NCBI RefSeq assembly: GCF_051020975.1 | Contig: NC_135035.1 | Coordinates: forward strand, 11,160,001-11,224,000 | Length of the DNA: 64,000 nt | Direction: 5' to 3' | From: Osmia lignaria lignaria | Taxonomy: Eukaryota; Arthropoda; Insecta; Hymenoptera; Megachilidae | Shown: positions 11,501 to 26,500 of the stretch, piece after piece | How positions within the stretch are numbered: the stretch's first letter is position 1 | Layout of the letters: every line of letters begins with the position of its first letter | Position numbers and translations under genes: made by a program | The notes under the pieces: generated by a model | What the model was told of the DNA's origin: nothing | The model's input: only the letters and a program-made list of their open reading frames with translations | The model's database searches: none

Positions 11501-14500
11501 TTTATGGTCTCGAACAGCGTGAGATCGTAGATGCAATTATCCGGGTGGCATTAACCTGGATTGCTAGGCTTGCCTGTGCTTGTCCAAGTAGCAACGAGCA
11601 AAAATTCGCGATACCTTCGGTGATAAAGTTTCTGTACGGTTCTCGCGTGAGCTCCACTCGCCGATTTTTCCAACTGGGTCGAGTTATCCTCGCGGTGTTC
11701 GCGAGTATCGACGTGGACACTTATCGTTCGATAAACTGGTTGGAGAATCAACGTCGCGGAACGGGGCTTGCTCGTCTTCTCTTATAAACGGTTAACTCTG
11801 TGGTGAAACGCTTGACTCGCAATCTAAAGGTCCGCGGTTCAAATCCATGGTTCCCAAGTTTTTTTTTTTTAATCATAATTTGTCTCTTCTTGAATAACTA
11901 TTGCAGCTGTGCCATAATCATTGCATTTATTAATAATTAATTACATACATTGTAATTTTTATAGAATTTAGGTTATTCAAAATAGAATATCGAATTTTAG
12001 TTTAGAATTATATTTAATTATTCAAAAAGAGACAAATTATCATTTAAAAAAAAAAAAAAAAATTGTTGGGAACCAAGGATTTGAACCGAGGACCTTTAGA
12101 TTGCGAGTCATGTGTTTAACCACGGAGCGGATCTATGGCTCGCAATCTAAAGGTCCTCGGTTCAAATCCTGGGTTCCCATTTTCTTTTTTTTTTTTTTTT
12201 TTTTTTTTAATGATAATTTTTATGTAATAGTTATTCAAAAAGAGACAAATTATCATTAAAAAAAAAAAAAAATGTTGAGAACCAAAGATTTGAACCGTGG
12301 ATCTCTAGATTGCAAGTTGTATATGTGAGTTTGTCATACTTCAGAATGTAAGGAGTAACTAACTGTAATTGTTAATATCTTTTAAACAATTAGCCGTCTG
12401 GCCCCAAAAGGGGGTATAGGCGTGTTCAGCTCGACGACGACACTCGCCTATGTAGGTTGACAAACGCCAACAGCATGCAACTTCTATCTAACAGACTCGT
12501 TATCCGCGTTCTAATTACGCATTGTTACAGCGATAGACCTTTCTGTTTGATTTTCCTTCTTGTACGTTGAACAAAGGGACGAGGGAAAAGGGCGAGTCCA
12601 ATATCGTCCAGCGGACAGACCCTCTCTAGCGACGCGACGCGGCGATTTTAACGATCCATTCTAGAGGCGAAGGGCAGCGTTCCCCTTTGCGAGCCGCTCG
12701 ATAAACCCGTTCGCCAACGACCAGTGGCACGAGGAATCGAGCGATGGATAAAACACGGCTCGAAATGGATGATCGCTTCGTCGAAGAAACGACGAAGCTG
12801 TTTCAGAAGGGAAACGCAATCGTTCTCGAAGAACGATAATTGTAGGTTGCTTGGACTTTCATTTGCTGAAAGGTTCTAATTTTCCAGCGAGACGCGGCTG
12901 CAACATCCGAGATCGCGTCGCGATAATAACAGCGTAGCAATCGTTGTCGCGGTAATATCAGATTTATAGTTGCGCCATTAGTCGGTACGCGATTGCGAAC
13001 GTTTCTTATTCCTGGTTCGTCGTCTATGCATTCCATTGGCAATCGTTCGATCGACGCGGACAAAGCGAAACGGTTCGTGTAACACAGGATTATGTAATGT
13101 AGGTAAAACGCTAGGAAACAAGTTCAAAAGTCGAGGAAGTAGGCGCAGGCTAAGAAAACGAACTAGCAAACGCGTCGTGGTTACATTGCTATGCACGTGA
13201 TCTCGATTTCCCTGGTCGAGAGGCCAGGTCGAACTCCCACGCTCCGCTGTTACCGCGCGTATGCACGATTCTCGTAAAGATCGCGCCTTCGACCAACGAA
13301 TCGCATCTACTTTCCAGCCTAATTTGTCTTGGAAATGCGACGCGTTTTGTCTTGAGCAATCTTGCCGCGATATTGCGTTCGAAAGCAACGCGCTTGCTTT
13401 CGCGAGTGAATCCAACGCTTCGCCAACACGATGACGAACAATAATTTCTGGCAAACGGCAAGAAGCGAATAGCAAGAAATGGAAATTGTACTTTTCGTTC
13501 CCCCGAGGTAGCATCTGCCCGAGTCGTGCGTTCGTTACGGCTGCGAACAAATTCCCTGTAATAGCGAGGAGGCAGCTGCAACGGGCAACGGCCAACAGGT
13601 GCGCCGATAAATCGAGGCCGAAATTTTATACGCGACCGGAAAGCCCGCCCCTAACTTAACAAAGTAAGTAGCTACTGTGAAATGTAAAAAGAAAAGAAGA
13701 AAATAAAGCATATCTTATTACAACCTTTTCTACTCACTATCACTCCTTTGGTTCCGTATGATTTAAATAAATAATTAAATATCGAGGGAGTCGATTGAAT
13801 CGCGATCCACCTAAACACCTTCTCTTCGCGGAGGAGGAATAGAGGAAACTTTCGCGCGCCCCTCTCGAGACCGAGGCTCTCTTGACGTTAATAGGGTCAG
13901 CCCGCGAATCGTTCGAGCAAGATTAATGTTCGACTCTGGTGCGTCGATAAAGTCTCGAGTTGCGGTGAATTTTAAGTAGCCGTTGGAGTTCAAGTCCGAG
14001 TCCGAGAGGAGCAGCCTGATTCCAGGCCTCTAACGAGAAGTCGAGTGTACCTGTCCGAAGCTGTTCGCTTAGTCTCTTGGATTTCTCCGGGAAAACCTCC
14101 AACTCGTTGGAGGTTAATTACGAGGGATCATTAAGCACTGACCTTGGAGGGTATCGCGACAGAAACTCGACTTTCGTTCAAGAGAAGGCGGACTTGCGCG
14201 AGCATGAATGTCGCGGATCAAACTGGTATCACGGTTGCAACGCTTTCCATTGGCGTAGGTCAAATTTGTCGACGGTGAAATGTCATTCGAACGTCGAGAA
14301 CCGCAATTTCCACGGCGAACGAAAGTATAGCCCTGTCCGCAGCGGTGATAAAAGAAAACGAGAGGTTGATCGACGGGTTCTAACGAGAAATCACGGGACC
14401 TCGACGTCGCCTTCGGATTTCTCCGTGGAAATGCAAAGCAGCTATTTCACGAGACGCTTCGATTCTTCTAACGAGCTAGTCGACGTCGTCGTTTTGGTCT

Positions 14501-17500
14501 GCGTGAACGAGAAATCGAGGAAACGACCGTCGACCGTACGCTTACCTACTCTCAAAGGTCGAGAGTGCTACTCCCCGTTTCCTCTTTTTGCTTTCCCTAG
14601 TCACTAGTCGCGCGAAGAATAGCTCGGCGAACAAGTGGTAGCTAATAGCGACTGCGATCCGTACCACTGCTTTTCGCGACGCGTCGAACCTTGAAATTTT
14701 CTCGTCTGCGAAAACATAGGCACAAGCCTCGGTGAGAAAGGTAGACGAATCTTCCTTTTTGCCACGTTCAGGTCGTTAAAGGGTAAATGAGAAAGATCCG
14801 TTGGAAGAGCCAACAGGTAAGAAGGCAAGAAGCCTTCTTCGAGGAGGTTTAATCGTTACTCTCGCGTTAAAGCGACGCGCTTCCGAGAAGCAGACGAAAG
14901 AACGGAATATCTCGAAGCGTCAAGAAATGGCGGCTTCCTTTTGTTTATCCAGAAGCTAACAACGTCAATGAGCAACGGTTCGAAGACACCAAAGTCGCTG
15001 CTCCTGAAGCAGCTCGAAAGTGTACCGAGCAGGAAACTGGACCGTTCCACTGTCGTGCTTCCCTGGTTAAAGAAACTCGCGGTCGCTGCTTCCTGCTGTT
15101 CGATCTTCGCGTTCGATAGACCTAGGTCTTTGACGAAACGAGAAGCGAGCGTTTGCTTGCCAAAAATTCTAGATGGTAAATGTCGTGGGACCGACCGCTT
15201 TCGTCGACCTCGTCTTTGCCAGTTTCGCGAACGTCTGCGTTTAATATGTAGCAACGAAACGGGATACTTTCACTATGTTTGTTTCTCTCGGGCAGCGACA
15301 GCTATGTTATTATTTCTCCGAGGCGCGAGTCTTAAAGCGTGCTTAGGACTTTTCTCGAGTTGTACGATATTTTTGATCGAAACACGTTCGAATATGTGTC
15401 AGTAGCTCTAACGAATGCGTTCGACGATCTACTTAGCGGGGTTCTTCCATTTCGAGAACGATTCGATTCGTCAGGGATTGAATCTGGTTGAAAGTTTGTC
15501 GCGGTGGAAGGCAAAGTTGTAACCGAGGCTGAACGCGGTAGTGCCGCAAACTCCATAGAAAGTACACGCTTTCACCGTGGTATCTCTGGTGGTGCACGGT
15601 TCGTAGGACGCGCCTCGAGCCTTCTCCTTGGAGCTTTGGTATCCATGGAGCGGGCAAAGGAACGGACAAGGCGGTGTCCGTTTCGCGGTGGGGCTCGCGT
15701 GGACGTTTCGGTGGTGGAGCTCTGGTAAATGGGAAGTCGGTCGTTTCTTCCCACGGCCGGGGATCAACCGCAAAGCTCGGAATGGCGTGTTACTTAAAAC
15801 TACTGAGCGTAGACCCATTAAAACTGTATACGTAGCGTGGTGTAAGATCAACGACCCAGGGTCAAGAGGAGAGGTAGGGGAGTCGAGTAGAGCGTTAAGT
15901 GCTCGTTGCCCTCTGGTGTAGCGTGGCGGACCAGGAAATCGGTGCTAACACCGGGATCGCAGTCTTTCTAACGTCGTGCAACACAACCTTGTGTATCCGT
16001 CGTCCTTTAAGGCATCCATTAGCTTCCTAACTACTAAACACACCGATCTCGGTCCGACGACCCTGCTCGTACCGACCGCCACTCCAGTCCTGCACCGCAC
16101 CAGGAAATTTCCTCCGCCTCTTCCCAGCAGCTTGACTTTTTATTTTTCTTACTCTTCCGTCTTCTGCCCGCTTCGTCCTTCTCCACCTCCCGCTTCTTCG
16201 CCTCCTTCCGATACTGACGTTCGTTCGAGGGTCATCGACATCCGTGCCAGGAGACATTGTACGCAACGTCCGTCGCGTCGTTGCCCGGTTATCGCGGTTA
16301 CCAGCTTGGCCACGCACCTTGCGCGCGTTAATCTACCACCGTATCCCCTGCTGGCTTTGCCCCTACTCTTTTCAACCAGGTAGTCGCGTCCTCGATTCGA
16401 GTGATCCGATATTCCGACACCTCTTTCGTTTCTTTCAAGTTCGAACAGCTCGAGAATTCGAGGGAAGCTGTTTTAGGGTAGGTCGAAAAAGGCACGAGGC
16501 TACCCCTGAGAGACAGTGGTTGCACAACGTTGCGTAATCGGCTAACGAGCCGCGAACGCAACTGGAACGAATTTCACCGTATGTACTGCTGGCCCGTTGC
16601 AGTAGTTGCACAATGGATTTGCATTCGAGAGAGCACCGATGCAGCTGGACGACGAACACCGTGCCTCGGTCTACCTATCCCCGCTAATTTCTTTAATTGC
16701 GAACCGAGTCGAGCATAATTAATCGCGACCAGAGGCAGTTGCTCCGATTTCCGTGTTACTGCCTCGGTAACGAGGTAACTCAACGTTCTACAGACAAATA
16801 AAAAGGTTCGATTTGGAATGAAGAGTCAGAATGATAAAAATAAGAAAAATTGGAATCATCGAGTGAGCAGAAACGCGATCACGGAAGGCGTTATGGCGCG
16901 AGTCAAACGGACGCGTTCGCGTAGCCTTTCCGTCCTCGATTGCCGCTCGTTAACGCCATTGTGGTGGAAGACTTGGACGCGCGACACGTACAACACGCAT
17001 TACGCAACACACGCACTTGATACGGCTTGCGGTTGTCCAGGATGGGCCGAGAAAAATATACGGTTGAATATCGTGTCGCGAGCCAGTCGCTGCCATTTAA
17101 AGCGACTAGACTTTGCAGAGAAGATGGAGCTGAAACGAAATCGTCGATGTCGGCTGTGTACATATGTGTATGTACGCGCACGGTCACGTATCGCGACAAA
17201 ATGCGCGATTTTATCTTGGAGAACGTGTTTGCGCGTTTCGAACGCGAACTACGGGCCAAGGATTCAGCCCAAGAATTTTTCTTGCTTCCTTTCGACAGAC
17301 AAAAATTTGCATAAAAACCAAGACGACCAGGGAATTTAAACGGGGACGCGAGACAATGGTAATTTTCTTAACCGAGCTTGTTTTCCGTGGCAACGCGACG
17401 CGGTGTAGTCTCTTGACCTTTGGCCTCCACTGTCTTCTTCCAGCTTCCGATTCTTCACGGATGTCACGGTACGAACAAAGAAGCAACAGGAGGAGAGAGC

Positions 17501-20500
17501 AAACTCTTAAGCAGGCATTTGGATTCCATGCTCGGTTCAGGGTCGTACGAAAAGGAATTTAGCTAGCAGCCTAGGGTAATGTCACGAGAAAAAGCGAAGG
17601 AATCGCGGCGCAGCGGAAACACAACTCCTTCTCTTCTTTGCTAATTTCCTCGACAAAAATTCTACAATGTTGCTGACCGTACGCGCTTGCTCGCTCACTT
17701 GCTTCCATCCAAGCGGCTAGAAGAACAGTTTTATGATTTTTGTCGGATCAACTGCATTCCCGCAGACCGCTTCGAATCGTTTCATTCGAAACCTCCTGCG
17801 GTTGAGAGCCGCAGAAACTTTTATCCCTCTGTACCGAGGATGATTATTATTACGGCACTGGACACGGGATACTTTTCCATTTGCTGACTATACTTCGTTT
17901 CACCAACACACGGATGGAATTCTGCCGCAGGTGTCGCGTAAACGAGTATCGTTGATTTACTGGCGTTAAATTAATTACGTAAACGCAGAGTCTGCGTTGG
18001 GAACTTGCTTGTGTATAAACTGAATATTCTAATCCTTTGATCGTGGCTAATAAACGTATCGAATTACCATGACGATCGGCAATTCCACGGTCCTTTAACG
18101 GTTTCGTCTCATTGACGGAAAAGAATCGAGAGAAAAAGAAACGAAGGGGTGAATGTGTTATATCGCGGCGCGGCCAAACGACAGACGAAAGAAAAACGAT
18201 CGAGAAATCGATTCGTAGGACGGGCCGGTTGAATACCGTTTCAAATTCATCGATCGTATCTCTCGGGGGTCCCGATTTAGCCGCGGAACGCCGTAAAACG
18301 CCAACAAGAGGATGATACTTTGGTCGTTGCCAGGATTAATGCTTGTCACGAACGGACCGAGAGACGGGCGTCGACTTCCAAATTTCGCCAACAAGAAAAG
18401 AAAAGAACGAGGCGCTTGGTAAGCGAACGTGGAGGAAAAGGAGGAAGCCCCGGACGAACGGAGGGGAGGAGAACACCCTTGGCGTCCTTCGTCGGTCGCC
18501 ACAGTTTGCTGACCCGGTTCGAAAAGAGCAAAAATCGATGTCGATCCCAGAAGGACGGGAAGAGGGTCCCCTGATCGGGCCAAAATTGACTAACCGGTTG
18601 ACGGGTACCACGAACCAAACTGACTCCGCCGCATACTCGTCGACTATTAACACGTTGCTCATCATTCTGGGAGATTTTTTCGTTTATAGTCAGAACAATT
18701 GTCAGATGCGACGCATCTAATAGGTAGAGTTAAACACGACGTCGTCGTGTCGTAGAGGACCGCAAAGGGTAATTACCATAAACGCCGCGGCTATCGATGG
18801 CTACCGTCGATGAATCACAATTAGCCGAGAAGATGTTGCGTTAAAAGAAGGTGTGCCATGTCCCTCCCGCATGAAAACCAAATCAAGTCGCGTGAGTCAG
18901 ACGCGTGTACCACGCACTGTCGTGGATTTTCGTTCACGATTCGCGATGCACGGTGGGCGACGAAAGGCCATTGCATCTAACTCGATTCTTTGTCAGCTCG
19001 CCAACTTCCGCTTTGCGTAAAATAAGTGGTTAGAGGGTGGTTTATTCTGTATTCAATGGCCTTGCGAGATACCGTTGCCAGAAATCATTGACTAATAACA
19101 TAAATTAACACCTACTGAAATTACGTCAGAAGAAAGAAAAACAAGACGGTGGAGGGTAGGAGAAAACTCGTTTGTAACCTTTCACTCGAGATGCCATGTA
19201 GAGGAAAAGAGGAAGAGAGAGGGATAGATAATCGTGAAGCAATCTCCCGACGCCTTCCACGCAACGATAAGGAATTATCAGCGTTGACTAATCGTAGGTA
19301 CTTTCTCACAATGGGCAAGCCTGTTGCGGGTATCTCTGGCAAATAAGTCCGGCTGATACGTACCTGCAACAAACACGAAAAATTTCTCGTTAGTTCTCTT
19401 CGTGCAAACACGATGAATTCTTGCGGAAGATGGGATCGATCGAACGGGCTTTGCGTTTTCTCTTTCGTGCAATAAAGCATCCGTGAAGGGTTAACGTTTG
19501 GTGCATTGAACTTGGTTGCGCGCGTCACATGCAAATTAGCGCGAACCAGCAGCAGCAGCAGCAGCAAAAGAAGAAGAAGAAGAGGGAAGAGAGTTTCTTC
19601 GTTGCTCGTTTGCTTCCGTAGCGACAGAAAGCAGGAGCTGGCGGTCGAACGTTCTCGTGCAGAAGAGGAACGCGTTCACGCGAGAAGAGAACGCCCGCCG
19701 GTTATCCTCGACACGTTATACACCAGCTACGCGTAGGAAGGAGCTATCGAAAATCTCAAATCCCACTAACCTCGTTGGCGAGCTACCAAAGCCAATGGTG
19801 CACGCCTTCGCTACGGATTTCTTTACGGCCCGCTGGCAATTTATTTCTTCTTTACGTGCGACGGATATATATTTGCGATAGTAGCCGCCACAGGTAGCCA
19901 TGCGCGATAGAAACGCGATCGAGAGTCCTGCCTCCAGGTGTCTCGCGGCTCGAAACCATACTACGGATCCTTTTTTTCGGGCAACCGTGCCATTTCGAAC
20001 GATTCGCGAAATCAACGTTCGCGTTTTGTGAGAACATCCTCGAGGGTGCGTTGCCGATTCTCAGAAACGGACGGGAGGAATTGGAACGAAGGCTGGCGGA
20101 GGATATTTAGAAACAAGTGGTCCAATTGTAAACCCAGCGTGATCGGAAGGGTCCAAAATTGCCTGTGAACGACGTAGACGGTCGTGACGTAGACCGAGTT
20201 AATCTCCTTCGTCCACGGGGAGCATAGACTTATTTATTCGTAGCTTCCGAAACGGTCACCGAGTAAACGAGTGAAATTAGCTCGATTTCGCGACAACGGT
20301 TGCCGTTCGAAGCACCGATTCGCGACAATCGTCCTAGAAACTCGGTCGTGTGACGTAACGTCGTCGATTTGCTCGAGCCTAACGATTATTACCTTTCTTC
20401 TGTCTCGTAGTGTTCGTCGTTGGCAGCGAACACCAGCGAAAGCCGGCGACCGCGTGAAATCGTAACGAGCGTTAAAGCGTGTCGCAATTACTTGGACGAC

Positions 20501-23500
20501 GCTTCGTCGCGAATTTGCTACTCGCTTTTGTATCGCGCGCGCTTTACCATTTTCTTTATTGTTCTAAACACGAACGCGGCCGTATTCCGAGCACGTACGA
20601 TGGTCGAGCGGAGGAGCACCACGTCCACGTAATGCGCTCATTTCTGCTTTGTGTTTTGAGACACTCAATACGTTTCTCACGAAATGCAAGAGATAACCGT
20701 ATCCCCTTTATTTTTCCTTCAATTTCTTGCGCACAGCAACCGGCGAACAGCCGGTTTCTGAGCATCGAAAGCAATCGGAAATATCGAGAACACGCTGGCC
20801 GTGGAAGATAGGTGCGCGTTCAATTACCCGCGTTCATTAAGAGGGGACCAGAGTGATTGATAAAGGAAGGTGCACGAGTTTCGAGCGGATACCCACGGTC
20901 GAGAACCGGTTATCACAAAGTACCGTGGATCAGAGACCGACCGACAAAACAATCGCCAAAAATTCAGCCGGTCATTTGCAAAAGTAATTTAATCGAAGAT
21001 CCATTAAAGAAATACGCTGATTTGCAAATTCACGCGAATCGTACGTCCATTCGTTTGTTCTTATTAGCATCGTCGAATATCTAGGTTATCGCGAGTTGCT
21101 TGACCGCGTTCACGGTGTTATCCAACTATAATAATTCGTTCACGAGAAGCATGCAATTTCGCCGCTTTCGAGTCTATACCATGCAACGTGATAACCATAG
21201 TGGAAGATTTGCAATCGTTTATCCCCATGGAAAATAAAATGAATCCCATCGCGATGCGATGTGGCGGCTCTGAAATGAAGAAAAGTATCGCTGCGATAAT
21301 AGCGGTAGAGGCACGCTAGCGGTGGCTGCTCGTTTCTCCTTTTTCGAGGCGGCTTTTTCACACGTTCTCGATGGCCGGCGCGGCGTTCGATGGGAAAGCA
21401 AGCAGGATGAAAAGCAGAAGGTGGCATTCCAGGTGGGGTTAGCCTCCGTGAGGACGCTCTATTCTTGGAAGCTGGATCTACCGCGTCCGTTACTCGTGAT
21501 AGCTTCTTTCCTGATCGGTTCGCGATAGACTCGCTGCCCGCCACCTTCTCTGCAACGCTGTTTCACGCAATTTATTGCTTTAACTCGACTTTAATTGCCT
21601 ACCGATATTCCTTCTCGTGTTTTCGTATTATCGCTCTTCCGATGCTTCTTCGCGATGCGCTACAAATAAACGGTGACACACGCGAAAAAGCACCGATGCT
21701 TACGAACCGAGCGATTCGAGGAATCGGAGTAACCAGCCGCGATTCTAACGGGTAGCCTGGATGAAAGCTCGAAACCGGTCTAAAGATCGATCCCAGCGAT
21801 CGATACCAGCCAACTAACCAGTGAAACGGTTAAAAACTCGGCGAGTTTTAATCTTCCGGACGTATACTAGAAACGTCGGTTCGTGGCCACCGTGTTATTA
21901 GCATCGCCGTTTTCCAATGAACGCGTACTCCTCGCGTTACGCATTCGTACGAAGGCACAATGCATTATCGATTAAGCAACGCCACTTCCTCGTTCCTAGT
22001 TCTCTCGTCGAACGTCAGGATAACGCGCGAGCGTAATGACCCGTTCTGCGTTCATCCGTGTCCGAGGCTGAAACGATAACGCGAAGATACCCATGTATCT
22101 TGCACAGTACCTACAGTTAATTCTCATGGTATTCTCTGTGAATGCATCGGGACATCCGGTCGACGGTTGCACGCCACAAGATTAGGCCTGGAATCGACTC
22201 GGTTAGCCGGTGCAACGCGAATTCGGTTTGAGGATGAAACAATTGTTCGGCCTTGACTCGGCTCGACTAAGCGTGACTTTGTTAATTACGTCGGTCTACC
22301 GGCAAACTGCTCCCCTTCTCGTTCGTTCGTTCCCCGACGTTAGCCCTTGGCTCTCTGCGAGATTAGACTTGGCCGTTGGTTGTTACGAGACGAGGAATTT
22401 CGAATTAATTTCATTCGCGATTCAAAGAATAAAAGAATTTTCCAGCCCGCGGACGCGGGCTTTTTCGGTGAGCAAACGATAAAAGGGCACACGGTTATTA
22501 ACGTTAACCGAGGCGAACCGTCCGACAGAGACTTAATGAGTTTTCCAAATGAAAGAACTCGAGAAACCGACGTGCTCGTGATTTATAGAGGCCATTAAAA
22601 AACAGAAAGACGTATCGTTCGCTGGTAAGACGCGTGGGCGGACACGGTTATGGCGACCATCGAACAAACAAAACCAACAGCGAAAGTTCGATCCGCGTTT
22701 CCCGTTCTCCTCGAATTTATGCTGTTTCAGTTAATTGCTCGACGGAGAACGAATGTCCCTGGACCCAGGCCAAAAGAAAAATAGAAAAGGTAAAAGAGGT
22801 GGGTAGACATTAACCAGAGAGTTCGACGAAACAAGATGGATGAAAGAGGAGCGTATCCGGCGCAAGGCGGGACCTACATCCGGCCTGAAAACGGATGAGA
22901 CCCGGCATTCAAGTGCAAATCGTTTCGTGGCATTGTACCGGAGACCTCGAGAGACCAGGGTAATGGCAAATGGCCCTTTCTCCTTGCCACCAAGTGCGAA
23001 GCTTTTCAAGAAGAAAAAGAGACCTTCCAAGGAGAGAGCCAGTTGCTACCCTACGATACGCTTCAACCAACCGTTAAAAGTCGCTTTTTCATCGAAGACG
23101 ATCGTTGTTCGAACCATCTGTTATTACATCGTCGCGTTACCAACAATCTATAGTCGTGATAACCAGCGGCTAGTTGCGTTTCAATCGAATGAATTATGCA
23201 TCGCTTTGAATAAATTAAGCTTATACCAATCTCCCTTTATCATCTTCTTGTCCACAAATTTTCTTTCTATTACGGAATTACGTTTAATCGCGCTCGATGT
23301 GCGAATATTTATTATTTCAAGTACCAAACTACATTTTAGCTAGCAGCTATCCGAGGCTTAATTGGAACATTCTTGTTCGATTATTGCGTCAAGGTCCGGG
23401 GGATCGGCTTAATCCTGTCATCTTCTTAGTGAAATATTTACATAATGACTGCAATTGACCGTTCGATCGGGACCCCGAGGCGTGCGGCTTATAATTTAAC

Positions 23501-26500
23501 TCGGTTACACCGAGAAGGTAAACTCTTCCCTTAAGCAGCTCGACTAACAAATTGTTTGCGCTGCGCTTTAAACCATCCCGGCTAGAAGATCGAAGTTATT
23601 TCCTCTCGCGTTCCGCGCTCTTGTGAACGCGTCTTTAACGAACAGTCTCCTCTCTATTTTTGCGTATCATCAACGCGGGTTAAAGGTTTCTCGTGTACCG
23701 TGAGAAAAGCGTTACAGCTGCTTGGAATTCTTTCAAGAGGATCTCGGTACTCTCCTCTGGGCATCGTATCGAGCGGTTGTTTGGCGGCTTCGCGGCTTGG
23801 CGGAAGCGTACGCGAACCGATCGACGTTTTTTCCATTGCCACCGGTAATGACGCTGATAACCAACGAGCGTTGCCGCATTAAAGCACGGATACCGATAAC
23901 GATGGAATTTCACGCAGCCTCCGTGGGACGGAGAGCGTGTCCGTAGCTTTTCACAGGCCGCGCTAATGGACGCGGCTTGACCGCTAGGATCGATCAACGT
24001 CTACCGGTTGGCTGGTAGTACGCGGATTAGGCGCACGATCGATACATCTGAATCAATTTGCAGTAATTCAATTGACGCGATACTAGACAGAGGGAAAGAG
24101 ACGAAGAGAGGCAAGGCGAGGCAAGGCGAGGCGAGGCTCAATGTTCGCTCGCTTGGAAACGGCAAGAGGAAATAAAGAAAGAGAAAAAAACGAGAGAGGA
24201 AGAAGAAGAGGGTAAGGGCAAACGCCGAACCTGCCGAGGAATAGCTTCACGCATGCTTCCCACGTGACTCAGCCGGTCGGGCATAGATACCCATCGTTCG
24301 CGAGCCCTCCGCGTGCAACCTGCACGCACAATGCGTGCAGAACCCTTCTTCCTCACTCGAACCAGCCACTGACCTTTTCCTCCCGTTTCTCAATTTTCCT
24401 TCCAACCGTCGCTGTTCGCGTCCTCCCTCTTTCCACCTTGGCCGACGCGAACCATCCTTCCAGGAAGGATCGCAACCGACGTGGCTCTCACCAGGTACTT
24501 CGGAGGAAAGAGGGAACCGTAGATGCTATGACGTAATCGTCAACGGTTTCGTGGTATCGCGATGAATTCCTGGTTATGAAACAAAAGTCGCGTACCTTTC
24601 TCTGACTCGGCTCCGTTTTGATGCGAGCCCCGAAGTGGCGAAGCCACGAACGTGAGTCACGTCGCGATTCGTTGCTACGGACTGGCAAGTTAACGTACGC
24701 GTGATTCAACGTCACCCACCCGCGCCCGGTCGAAATTCCTCGACGACGCGATCCGGCGTGCCTCTGCTCGCTTCTGCATACAAAAGGAGGCTGGTCGTGA
24801 GAACCGAGTAATCCATGAGTCGCCTTTCTTCTTGGAAGGCATCGATTTTCTTTTAACAGGGGGACAATTTGTCGTTGCGCTACCAGATCTAATAAGTATG
24901 ACTTCAATGATTTACACGTCGTAATAAGGTGCGACGATCGAAACCGCGAGAAGCACGGTAGAGAAGGATTATTATTTGCTTGTTGGTACTGGCGATAGCT
25001 AATCGCGTCTGGAAGGAAAGCAAGGCTATAAATCGAACAGCTTTCAAAACTGGTTACACACAGCGTGGACGTGCACTCATTAATACCACGCTTTGGTCAC
25101 GGTAATTGGACAGTTGTTAGCGGTGTGATCGACAGCTTTCGGCTAGTATCGCGGAACCCACGCGCGAATCCGCGTATCCTGAACGGTGGCGTGTAAGAGA
25201 GAAAACGAGAATACCGTGCCTCTAACAGTGCACTCGTGACGAAATCGGGAAAGGCGGTTGTCGATCCGAGTCGCTCTCCTTCGAGAACCATGGCCGTTAC
25301 TCGACGCGACCGGTCGTACTCGCGATACCGATTTCTCGAAGGCGATCTAGCTTTCGAGCACCGTCGACGATCGATGCACAGCGTTTTGTAATTCACCGAG
25401 ACGCGAGTACCCGATATTATTTGTCTAATCGTTTATCGCGCCGTCTAGCTACCGATCAAACTACGAGTTAGCCGAACCAGTGAATCGATCTTTTCTCGAC
25501 TGACTTTCCTGCGAACGCAAAAATCACTGGAACCGTGTAACGTTCTAAACCCCGCATGATTTATCGTGGTAAGATGGTATACAATCAGCGTGGCAAACTA
25601 GCTTCGCGTTCCATTCTCCCGGAAACATTGAAAGAACAACGGCAAGATTTATCGTTCGACGTCGATTGGTGGCGAAGGCAAGCCCAGCCGTCTCGCGAGA
25701 ACAAACGATTCCAGAGAAGAGCACACGCCTCCTGAACTCTACCCCTTGATCCCATTAGCGATTCGATCCGATTCGACCCGATCCGAAATGAACCGTAGGT
25801 ATTCCATTGGTATTCGAAAGGAACACACGGCGCGATCCGTGTTTCGTCGAAACGAGACGCGAGCGAGGAGTCTTCCTCTTGCCACGACGAGTCTTCGTTC
25901 GCGAGGAGGCCTACTTTGCGCGTGGCCCACTTACGGAAGACCGACGGTCACGCGAGAAGGTATCGCGTCTCTCGCGTCGACGAATCGGCTTTGACCTCGA
26001 ACCGAATCGCAAGTATTTTCGATTTTTCATCCCTCGCGCCTCGCGTTCGTTGTTCTTTTTCAGACCGATTACGATGAACTAAAAAAGAAAAGTGTGACGT
26101 TGATGCGCGAGAACATAGTGCGAAAGAGGGCGGAGAAGGAGGCTGCGCCGTCTCACGCGAGACGTCTTGTCCTCGGCTCGGTGTCGCCGAGGATCGGGGA
26201 CCTAGAGACCTGAATAGCCGTAGCCGGCGGGCCCGGGAGGGCAGAGTAACGGTCCACGGATGAAGGTTACTCGCATTATCCGCAGCCCGGTGTTTCTCCG
26301 ACCATGATCGCACGATCGGCCAAACCACAGAGTACCCGTGGCCCACTGTACCTTTATTTCGATGACCGTCTGCTCTACGGAAATTAAGAGCGCGCTTTTT
26401 AATCTTCCAACTCCGAGGTGGAACAACCGTGAATCGTAGCCAAAAAGTTTCCGCGCCTCGTAAAGTCTGCTCGGATGGATATCACGAGTCTTTGAAAACG

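Noticed and set aside
12067..12179. Functional tRNA genes within the foldback repeat
   Set aside because: The B-box-like GGTTCAAATCC is good, but the anticodon stem does not pair, the acceptor stem is missing and arms are inverted; these are tRNA-like remnants, not tRNA genes.
12978..13595. 205-codon minus-strand open frame in Drak intron 1
   Set aside because: No motif, no splice context, and a second long frame overlaps it on the same strand.
22444..22461. GC-rich hairpin followed by TTTTT, looking like a bacterial rho-independent terminator
   Set aside because: The window is eukaryotic with spliced genes; the structure lies inside a Drak intron and has no gene ending at it.
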